The notes beneath the pieces are model-generated. The model saw nothing but the letters and a program-made list of their open reading frames with translations, did no database searches and had not been told where the DNA came from. The position numbers and the translations under genes are program-made. This document shows, piece after piece, positions 57,472 to 64,000 of a DNA stretch of 64,000 bases. Within the stretch, counting starts at the first letter, position 1. Every line of letters starts with the position of its first letter. Source of the stretch: Flavobacterium sp. UBA7663 (GTDB taxonomy: Bacteria; Bacteroidota; Bacteroidia; Flavobacteriales; Flavobacteriaceae). Location: assembly GCF_002483315.1 (NCBI RefSeq), contig NZ_DLHR01000019.1:186001-250000 (forward strand). Direction: 5' to 3'.

Positions 57472-58338
57472 ATGGATACCAAAGAAATTCTAAAGAAAGT
57501 TCGAAAAATTGAAATCAAAACCCGAAGATTGAGTGATCATATCTTTTCGGGCGAGTATCACACGTCTTTTAAAGGACGTGGGATGACGTTTTCAGAAGTG
57601 CGCCAATACCAATACGGTGACGACGTAAGAGCTATCGATTGGAATGTAACAGCGCGCTACAACGAGCCTTTCGTAAAAGTATTTGAAGAAGAACGTGAAT
57701 TAACCATGATGTTAATGGTGGACATTTCAGGTTCGGAAAGTTTTGGTACAAAAAATCAACTAAAAAGAGATATGGTTACCGAAATTGCTGCCACATTAGC
57801 GTTTTCGGCCACTCAAAATAATGATAAAATTGGTTTGCTTTTGTTTTCGGACCAAATGGAGTTGTTTATTCCGCCTAAAAAAGGAAAATCGCACGTTTTA
57901 CGAATCATTCGCGAGCTAATCGAATTCGAATCAAAAAGCAAAAAAACCGATTTATCACAAGCTTTGAAATATTTATCTAGCGTTTTAAAAAAGAAAGCAA
58001 TCGTGTTTTTAATTTCTGATTTCATGGTGAAAGACTACGAACACACGCTGAAAATTGCTTCAAAACGACATGATGTAACCGGAATTCGAGTGTTTGACCA
58101 AAGAGAAGAAAGTATTCCAAATATTGGAATTGTAAATATGTTAGACGCTGAAACAGGAGAAACACTTTTGGTTGATACTACGTCAAAAAAAGTGCGAATG
58201 GATTACGAAAAATACTATCGTGAAAACATAAATTATTTCAAAGATATTTTTTCAAAATGTGGAGCAGGAACAATTAGTTCTAGAGTGGATGAAAGCTATG
58301 TAACCAAATTATTAGGTTATTTTAAAGCGCGTAATTAA
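57472..58338 (+). CDS. DUF58 domain protein (Bat operon)
   Basis: A 288-residue cytoplasmic protein with the DUF58 signature FSEVRQYQYGDDVRAIDWNVTARYNEPFVKVFEEER (about 40-75) and a following VWA-like fold (MLMVDISGSESFG), which retains the DxSxS metal site. It is a regular partner of MoxR in Bat/MoxR operons, thought to help assemble or regulate the membrane complex. The next gene starts 5 nt later. Confidence 0.94.
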   Translation: MDTKEILKKVRKIEIKTRRLSDHIFSGEYHTSFKGRGMTFSEVRQYQYGDDVRAIDWNVTARYNEPFVKVFEEERELTMMLMVDISGSESFGTKNQLKRDMVTEIAATLAFSATQNNDKIGLLLFSDQMELFIPPKKGKSHVLRIIRELIEFESKSKKTDLSQALKYLSSVLKKKAIVFLISDFMVKDYEHTLKIASKRHDVTGIRVFDQREESIPNIGIVNMLDAETGETLLVDTTSKKVRMDYEKYYRENINYFKDIFSKCGAGTISSRVDESYVTKLLGYFKARN

Positions 58339-58343
58339 GAAAA

Positions 58344-59960
58344 ATGAAAAAGAAAATTTACTTATACATTGCTTTATTGTTCGGATTTTTTGGGTTTTCC
58401 CAACAAATCTCGTCTAATATTGATTCTACTCAAATAAAAATTGGATCGCAATTCAATTTAACCATCAAAGCAAAAGTAAACGCAAAAGATAAAGTGGTTT
58501 TTCCTGCTGGAAAGTTTTTTGGTGCTTTGGAAATATTAGAATCTTATCCAATTGACACCATAAAAAACGACAACCAATACGAATTAATCAAAAAATACGG
58601 GTTGACCCAATTTGATTCGGGACGCTATGTGATTCCGAAATTATTGGTAAAAATCAATCAAAAAGAATTTCGTACCGATTCGCTGTCGATTTTGGTAAAC
58701 GATGTAAAAGTTGATACGACCAAACAACAAATGTACGACATCAAAGACATCATCGCCACCGAAGAAAAACCGATGAGCGAATGGTGGAAATTACTGATTT
58801 TATTGGTATTGATTATCGCTTCTGGATTTGCATCGTACTTCATCATCAAAAGATTACAAAAAGACAAAGAGCAAAAAGAAGAATTTTTTGCTTCGCCAAT
58901 TGAAAAAGCGATTGCGTATCTTCAAAACTTAGATAAAAAACAATTGGTGCAACGCGGTGATGTCAAAGAATATTATTCTGAAATGACTGATATTACCAGA
59001 ACGTACATCGAAGAATCGGTTCATATTCCAGCGATGGAAAGTACTTCGAGCGAATTGATAGAATCCCTAAAAAAAGCGATTAAAGACAAGAAAATGTTTG
59101 TAAATCGTGAAGATTTGGAAAAATTCAGTCGCGTTTTAGAAAATTCGGATTTAGTAAAATTTGCTAAATCGCAACCTATGTTGTTTGAAATTGAAACCGA
59201 TAAAAAAATCATCGATAAGTTTTTGTTAATCATCGATAAAGCTTTACCAAGAACCGAAGACCAAGCGGCTATCCTTTTTGCGGAAGAAGTTCGCAAGAAA
59301 GAAATGCAAAAACAAAAGTTCAAACGTTTAGTGATGTCTATCGGAATTTCGATGTTTTTATTGGTGGCTTCAGTTGTAATTTTCGCTTATACAGTGGGAT
59401 TCGATTTCATTAAAGACAATTACATTGGACATTCTACCGAAGAATTATTAGAAAAAGAGTGGATTACGTCTGAATATGGCGAACCTGCTATTATCATTTC
59501 AACACCAAAAGTTTTAAAACGCAATAACGACGAGAAAATTCAGAATAATCTTCCCGAAAACGTAAAATCGAACAGTCGATTTATGTATGGAAGTATCATT
59601 GATAATTTTTCTATTGTTTTAATTACAACTGCTTTTAAAGATACCACTCGATTGGATTTGGATTTAGCGCTTGAAGTTGATTTAAAAGAATTAGAAAAGT
59701 TTGGCGCTAAAAATATTATCGTAAAAACAGGCGAATTCGAAAACGTAAAAGGACTTTCGGGTAAAAAAGCCTACGGAACATTTACCGCTTTTGATCCTGT
59801 GAGAGATGAAGATGTGAAAATGGAATACGAAATCATGGTGTTGTCTCAGCCTGGAGGCGCTCAAGAGTTTTTCCTAATTTATAAAGAAGAAGACGAACAC
59901 GCGAAGCAGATTATAGAGAAAATTCAGAATTCAATCGAACTAAGAAAAGCCAAGAAATAA
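58344..59960 (+). CDS. Two-helix membrane protein of the Bat operon, BatD-like N-terminus
   Basis: A 538-residue protein with a signal peptide (ending GFSQ). An Ig-like N-terminal domain (about 22-135, SSNIDSTQIKIGSQFNLTI) resembles one BatD repeat. A membrane helix (about 148-168), a cytoplasmic helical region, a second membrane helix (about 333-353) and a C-terminal domain follow. Such a gene lies between DUF58 and batA in flavobacterial Bat operons but has no established name. Its TAA shares a base with the batA ATG. Confidence 0.82.
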   Translation: MKKKIYLYIALLFGFFGFSQQISSNIDSTQIKIGSQFNLTIKAKVNAKDKVVFPAGKFFGALEILESYPIDTIKNDNQYELIKKYGLTQFDSGRYVIPKLLVKINQKEFRTDSLSILVNDVKVDTTKQQMYDIKDIIATEEKPMSEWWKLLILLVLIIASGFASYFIIKRLQKDKEQKEEFFASPIEKAIAYLQNLDKKQLVQRGDVKEYYSEMTDITRTYIEESVHIPAMESTSSELIESLKKAIKDKKMFVNREDLEKFSRVLENSDLVKFAKSQPMLFEIETDKKIIDKFLLIIDKALPRTEDQAAILFAEEVRKKEMQKQKFKRLVMSIGISMFLLVASVVIFAYTVGFDFIKDNYIGHSTEELLEKEWITSEYGEPAIIISTPKVLKRNNDEKIQNNLPENVKSNSRFMYGSIIDNFSIVLITTAFKDTTRLDLDLALEVDLKELEKFGAKNIIVKTGEFENVKGLSGKKAYGTFTAFDPVRDEDVKMEYEIMVLSQPGGAQEFFLIYKEEDEHAKQIIEKIQNSIELRKAKK

Positions 59961-60964
59961 TGGGAAAAGTAACCTTTTTAAATCCGGAATTCTTATGGTT
60001 GTTTTTGGTTTTACCATTAGCAATAGGTTGGTTATTTTATAAAAGAAACCAACTTTCAGCAACGGTAAAAATGAGTTCGTTGGAACCATTCAAACAAAAC
60101 AGAACTTTCTTGGCTAAAGCAAAACCGTTTTTATACGTATTGCGAATTTTAGCATTAAGTTCGATAATCATCGCATTAGCAAGACCAAGAAGTGTTGATG
60201 TAACTTCAAAATCAAAAACCACAAAAGGAATTGATATTGTAATGGCGATTGACGTTTCGAGTAGTATGTTGGCCAATGATTTAAAACCAAATCGTCTAGA
60301 AGCATTGAAAAAAGTGGCTTCAACGTTTGTGCAAGATAGAATTAACGATAGAATTGGATTGGTCGTTTATGCGGGTGAAAGTTATACGAGAACACCAGTA
60401 ACTTCTGATAAAACCATCATTTTACAATCGCTAAAAACCATAGAGTATGATGATTCCATTATTGCCGATGGAACCGGAATTGGCGTTGGTTTAGCTACGG
60501 CTATTAACCGAATTAAAGACAGCAAAGCAAAAAGTAGAATTATCATTTTATTGACGGATGGTGTGAATAATTCAGGAACTATTGACCCAAGAACGGCTTC
60601 CGAAATCGCTAAAGAATACGGCATTAAAGTATATACCATCGGAATTGGAACAAACGGACAAGCCATGTTTCCTGTAGCAAAAGATGCTAATGGAAAATTA
60701 GTATTCAGAATGATGCCAGTGGAAATTGATGAAAAACTGATGAAAGAAATTGCAAAAGCAACCGATGCGAAATATTTTAGAGCTACATCAAATAAGAAAT
60801 TACAAGCCATTTACGACGAAATTAATAAGTTAGAAACTACAGAAATTCAAGAGAAAAAATTCTACAATTATGATGAGAAATACAAACCTTTCGTTTTAAT
60901 TGCTTTTGTGTTGCTAGGTGTTGAGGTATTGTTGAGAAATTCAGTTTTTAGAGGAATCGTTTAG
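59960..60964 (+). CDS. batA: Aerotolerance protein BatA, VWA domain
   Basis: A 334-residue inner-membrane protein with membrane helices near residues 9-27, 55-75 and at the C-terminus (about 310-328), between which lies a von Willebrand A domain. The MIDAS metal site is intact: AIDVSSSMLAND (DxSxS), the Thr in TRTPVTSD and LLTDGVNNSG. BatA and BatB are thought to form a complex in the periplasm linked to oxidative-stress tolerance and cell growth. The ATG overlaps the upstream stop by 1 nt. Confidence 0.94.
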   Translation: MGKVTFLNPEFLWLFLVLPLAIGWLFYKRNQLSATVKMSSLEPFKQNRTFLAKAKPFLYVLRILALSSIIIALARPRSVDVTSKSKTTKGIDIVMAIDVSSSMLANDLKPNRLEALKKVASTFVQDRINDRIGLVVYAGESYTRTPVTSDKTIILQSLKTIEYDDSIIADGTGIGVGLATAINRIKDSKAKSRIIILLTDGVNNSGTIDPRTASEIAKEYGIKVYTIGIGTNGQAMFPVAKDANGKLVFRMMPVEIDEKLMKEIAKATDAKYFRATSNKKLQAIYDEINKLETTEIQEKKFYNYDEKYKPFVLIAFVLLGVEVLLRNSVFRGIV

Positions 60965-60975
60965 AAAAAGAAAAA

Positions 60976-62019
60976 ATGTTTGAATTAGAAAGTCCAATAT
61001 ATTTTTATTTATTAGCACTATTACCCATAATAGTGGCACTTTTTCTATTCAATTTGTTTTGGAAAAGAAAAAGACAAGCTGTTTTTGCCGATTTGGAATT
61101 GTTTAACCAATTAGCTCCTGAGAAATCGAGCTTCAAACCCGCTTTAAAAACAGGTGTTTTGTTGTTGGCATTAGCTTGCATTATTATTGCTTTGGTAAAC
61201 CCAAAAATGGGAACCAAAATGGAAACCGTAAAACGTCAAGGAATTGATATTGTTTTCGCAGTTGACATCTCAAAAAGTATGCTAGCCGAAGACGTAGCAC
61301 CAAATAGACTAGAAAAAACCAAGCAAATTGTTTCGCAAATCATTAATCAATTGGGAAATGACCGAGTAGGAATTGTAGGTTATGCGGGAAGCGCTTACCC
61401 TGTTCTACCGATGACGACCGATTATAGCATTGCTAAAATGTATTTGCAAAGCATGAATACCAATATGGTTTCTTCGCAAGGAACCGCTTTTAACGATGCC
61501 ATTCAATTAGCGGTTGATTTTTTTGATGTGAAAGACACCAGTAAGTTAATTATCCTGATTTCTGATGGAGAAGACCATGGCGAAGGCGCAGAAGATGCTA
61601 TTGAAATGGCAAAAGAGAAAGGCGTTCGTATTTTGACTATTGGAGTGGGAACTGAAAAAGGCGGTCCAATTCCATTACGAGATGATAAAGGAATAATAGT
61701 TTCTTATAAAAAAGACTCAGAAGGACAAACGGTTACAACAAAATTATATCCTGAAGTTTTAAAAAATATTGCCGATAAAACCAAATCGAAATATATTGTT
61801 GGCACATCCACAAAAGAAGTGGTTGAAGAACTTAAAAAATCATTAGATAAAATAGAAAAATCAGAATTTGAATCGCAACAAATAGCTGATTTTGAATCGC
61901 AATATCAATGGTTTTTAGCGTTAGGGTTTTTGTTATTATTGGTAGATATTTTCCTTTTGGAGAAAAAAACAGCATGGGTGCAAAAGTTGAACTTATTTAA
62001 TGAAAAGAAACATGCGTAA
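60976..62019 (+). CDS. batB: Aerotolerance protein BatB, VWA domain
   Basis: A 347-residue paralogue of BatA with the same layout: two N-terminal helices (about 8-27, 55-75), a VWA domain with MIDAS motif AVDISKSMLAED and LISDGEDHGEG, and a C-terminal helix (about 313-330). It lies 11 nt after batA. Its last codons overlap the batC start. Confidence 0.94.
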   Translation: MFELESPIYFYLLALLPIIVALFLFNLFWKRKRQAVFADLELFNQLAPEKSSFKPALKTGVLLLALACIIIALVNPKMGTKMETVKRQGIDIVFAVDISKSMLAEDVAPNRLEKTKQIVSQIINQLGNDRVGIVGYAGSAYPVLPMTTDYSIAKMYLQSMNTNMVSSQGTAFNDAIQLAVDFFDVKDTSKLIILISDGEDHGEGAEDAIEMAKEKGVRILTIGVGTEKGGPIPLRDDKGIIVSYKKDSEGQTVTTKLYPEVLKNIADKTKSKYIVGTSTKEVVEELKKSLDKIEKSEFESQQIADFESQYQWFLALGFLLLLVDIFLLEKKTAWVQKLNLFNEKKHA

Positions 62020-62782
62020 GATAGTTTACATATTAACATTATTGAATTGCATTACGCTTTTCAGTCAAGAAAAAGATAAAAATCTATACAACGGAAATCA
62101 ATCGTTTACCGAAAAAAAATACGTGGATGCCGAAGCTGATTATCGGGTAACGGAATCGAAAAAATCACCAAAAAAAGCCGTTGCGGGTTATAATTTGGGA
62201 AATAGCATTTATCGACAAAATCAACAAGGCGAAGCACAAATAAAATATATTCAAGCGTTAGAAATTGCCAAAACTAAAGAAGAAAAACATCGAATTTATC
62301 ATAATTTAGGCAACACCTTCATGCTGGAAAAGAAATATGATTTAGCAGCTGATGCTTATAAAAACGCACTTCGAAACAATCCAAAGGATGAAGAAACGCG
62401 TTACAATTATGCTTTAGCCAAAAGAAAGAAAAAAGATAATCCACCTCCAAAAGACAATAAAAAAGACAATAAAGGTGGTGGCGGTCAAGATAATAAACCA
62501 CAGCCAAAAGATAAAGACGGTAAAAACGACAAAGGAAACGACAAAAAAGATTCTGATAAAGACAATCAGAATAACAAAGATAAACAAGGCGATAACCAAC
62601 AAGGAAAAGGAGACGGAGAGAAAAAAGAAGATAAAAACGAAAATCCAAAACCAAGTGGTGCCGACAAACAACGCATCGATAATATTTTAGATGCGGTTAA
62701 TAATGCAGAGAAGAAAGTGCAGGACAAAGTGAATGCTAAGAAGGTAAAAGCGCGTCCGGTTTCAAATGAAAAAGATTGGTAA
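62012..62782 (+). CDS. batC: Bat operon TPR protein BatC
   Basis: A 256-residue exported protein with a signal peptide (MRKIVYILTLLNCITLFSQ) and TPR repeats at about 25-130. A long low-complexity tail rich in Lys, Asp, Asn and Gly follows (about 135-215). The ATG at 62012 gives the better signal peptide and an 8-nt overlap with batB; another ATG at 62000 is possible. In the operon it probably serves as a periplasmic scaffold for the BatA/BatB/BatD complex. Confidence 0.88.
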   Translation: MRKIVYILTLLNCITLFSQEKDKNLYNGNQSFTEKKYVDAEADYRVTESKKSPKKAVAGYNLGNSIYRQNQQGEAQIKYIQALEIAKTKEEKHRIYHNLGNTFMLEKKYDLAADAYKNALRNNPKDEETRYNYALAKRKKKDNPPPKDNKKDNKGGGGQDNKPQPKDKDGKNDKGNDKKDSDKDNQNNKDKQGDNQQGKGDGEKKEDKNENPKPSGADKQRIDNILDAVNNAEKKVQDKVNAKKVKARPVSNEKDW

Positions 62783-62785
62783 TTC

Positions 62786-64000
62786 ATGAAAAAGATACTT
62801 TTAGTTTTATTTTTATCGGTTTTTTATAATTCTATTTCCGCTCAAGTAAAATTTGAAGCGCAAACAGAAAGAAGTTCTTATGGTTTAAACGAGCGAATTC
62901 AATTGGTTTTTTCTATCAATAACGAAGGTGATAATTTTGTCCCACCAAAGTTTCCCGGTTTTAAAGCAGAGGGTCCTTTTATAAATAAAGGAAATCAAAC
63001 TTCGATTACGATTGTAAATGGTAGAGTTACTCAAAAAAGGGAAATTTCAACCCAAATTATTTATTATTTAACACCTACAAAAAAAGGAACATTTACCATT
63101 GGTGCTGCTTCTATTGAATTTGATGAAACCATTTATAAATCAGCACCTATAAAAATTACAATTACAGATCCTATCCAAATGCCAACCTATCCTGGTCAGC
63201 AACCAACAAATGTGAATTATGGAGAAGGAATTCATTTGGTAGCCGAAATGTCAACTAAGAATCCGTATGTAAACGAACCTGTTACTGTTATTTATAAATT
63301 GTATTTCGAACCAAGATCAACCGTTGGAAATTTTAGAAATTTCAAAGCACCAAAATACAATGATTTATGGAGTCAGTACATTGACATGAAACAACTTCGT
63401 GCCGAACGTGGAAAGTATAACGGCAAAGATTTCAGTATGGTAGTATTACGAAAAGTAATTTTATATCCATTAGAAGCGGGAGCTAAAACCATTGAACCTT
63501 TTAAAATTGATTTAGATGCTGAGGTACCAACAGGTCGTCGCGATTGGTTTGGTGAATACGAAATGCGTGTAATTCAAAAATCACTTTCTACAGGAATGCA
63601 AACTATCAATGTAAAACCACTTCCGGAAAACGGAAAACCAGAAGGATTTACAGGCGCAGTTGGAAAATTTGATTTTGTAGTAAAACCATCGAAAACGTCT
63701 TTAAAAGCGGGCGAATCTTTAGATTTAGAAGTAAGTGTTTCAGGAAAAGGAAATTTAAAATTATTTACATTACCAAAACCAGTAGTTCCAAGCGCGTTAG
63801 AAATGTATGATCCAGCTCATACCGAAAATGTACAAACACCTGTTACGGGTATGACCGGAAAAATTTCGGACAAATACACCATTATTCCTCAGTTTAAAGG
63901 AAAATATACGATTAAACCAATGGAGTTTTCGTACTACGATTTGACAAGTAAATCGTATAAAACCATCACTTCAAAAGAAATCATCATTGACGTAGCGGAA
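62786..64000 (+). CDS. batD: Aerotolerance protein BatD, N-terminal part (3' end outside window)
   Basis: The ATG at 62786 starts a frame with no stop to the window edge (405 codons). A signal peptide (MKKILLVLFLSVFYNSISAQ) is followed by repeated Ig-like strands: FEAQTERSSYGLNERIQLVFSI, TPTKKGTFTIGAASI, then VVKPSKTSLKAGESLDLEVSVSG and FKGKYTIKPMEFSYYD. This is the pattern of BatD/oxygen-tolerance proteins. The missing part should hold the final domains and membrane helix. It follows batC by 3 nt. Confidence 0.92.
   Translation, partial: MKKILLVLFLSVFYNSISAQVKFEAQTERSSYGLNERIQLVFSINNEGDNFVPPKFPGFKAEGPFINKGNQTSITIVNGRVTQKREISTQIIYYLTPTKKGTFTIGAASIEFDETIYKSAPIKITITDPIQMPTYPGQQPTNVNYGEGIHLVAEMSTKNPYVNEPVTVIYKLYFEPRSTVGNFRNFKAPKYNDLWSQYIDMKQLRAERGKYNGKDFSMVVLRKVILYPLEAGAKTIEPFKIDLDAEVPTGRRDWFGEYEMRVIQKSLSTGMQTINVKPLPENGKPEGFTGAVGKFDFVVKPSKTSLKAGESLDLEVSVSGKGNLKLFTLPKPVVPSALEMYDPAHTENVQTPVTGMTGKISDKYTIIPQFKGKYTIKPMEFSYYDLTSKSYKTITSKEIIIDVAE

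Noticed and set aside
62319..62787. Several overlapping minus-strand and alternative-frame reading frames in batC
   Set aside because: They arise from the Lys/Asp/Asn low-complexity tail read in other frames and give Phe/Leu/Val-rich nonsense proteins.
1..64000. tRNA, rRNA, tmRNA, RNase P RNA or riboswitch
   Set aside because: I found no cloverleaf, conserved rRNA segments or known aptamer cores by reading; a covariance-model scan was not possible.

Overview
The window is a stretch of chromosome from an AT-rich member of the Bacteroidota, almost certainly family Flavobacteriaceae and most like Flavobacterium. The evidence is the protein families present (DUF4175, DUF4837, DUF2480, DUF3078, DUF5689, the Bat operon, a TonB receptor with a carboxypeptidase-like plug extension), the many promoters of the Bacteroidota TAnnTTTG type, the near absence of Shine-Dalgarno sequences, and several families of short intergenic repeats. 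Coding density is high, no gap without a gene exceeds about 300 bases, and I see no tRNA, rRNA, CRISPR array, prophage or intact insertion sequence. Nearly all of it is ordinary housekeeping sequence; the unusual material is in short repeats, operators and very small genes.

Layout. 1-6 kb: end of a large DUF4175-type membrane protein, ybeY, mnmG, a methyltransferase and an OmpH-like lipoprotein, with three parS-like ParB sites in 2 kb, which suggests the chromosome origin region. 6-11 kb: a PIF1/RecD-like helicase, a small GIY-YIG nuclease gene boxed in by palindromic repeats, and the holB/DoxX genes on the minus strand. 11-18 kb: pgk, an MltD-like LysM transglycosylase, a DUF4837 lipoprotein, an ElaA acetyltransferase, then rnpA, an S41 protease and an OmpA-domain protein on the minus strand. 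18-26 kb: an EF-G-like GTPase lacking the usual catalytic histidine, a lone HNH-type protein, an M1 aminopeptidase, a subtilase and an MBL-fold hydrolase.

26.5-37 kb: the SUF iron-sulfur locus (sufA, sufB, sufC, sufD, sufS, a lipoprotein, sufE, sufT, DUF2480, DUF3078). It is interrupted by a reverse-strand cassette of four overlapping genes (PadR regulator, two membrane proteins, a serine hydrolase) and by a GxxExxY gene flanked by inverted repeats; several of the remaining gaps carry dispersed repeats. 37-48 kb: hflX; an outer-membrane uptake locus (TonB receptor, DUF5689 lipoprotein, choice-of-anchor lipoprotein) divergent from a secreted endonuclease/phosphatase; 3-hydroxyanthranilate dioxygenase and an ALDH7-type dehydrogenase.

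48-56 kb: small envelope proteins, a phosphoesterase, and a compact signalling locus: two small exported proteins that share a C-terminal motif, a TPR histidine kinase, its response regulator and a 75-residue membrane protein. The first and last units of this locus carry the same 41-bp control block at the same distance from their promoters. 56-64 kb: the aerotolerance-type Bat operon (moxR, DUF58, an unnamed two-helix protein, batA, batB, batC and the start of batD, cut by the window edge).

The best candidates for undescribed biology are the peptide/two-component locus at 50.4-54.1 kb with its duplicated operator, and the two unrelated small nuclease-like genes (GIY-YIG and GxxExxY), each enclosed by inverted copies of a repeat that also occurs alone elsewhere in the window.
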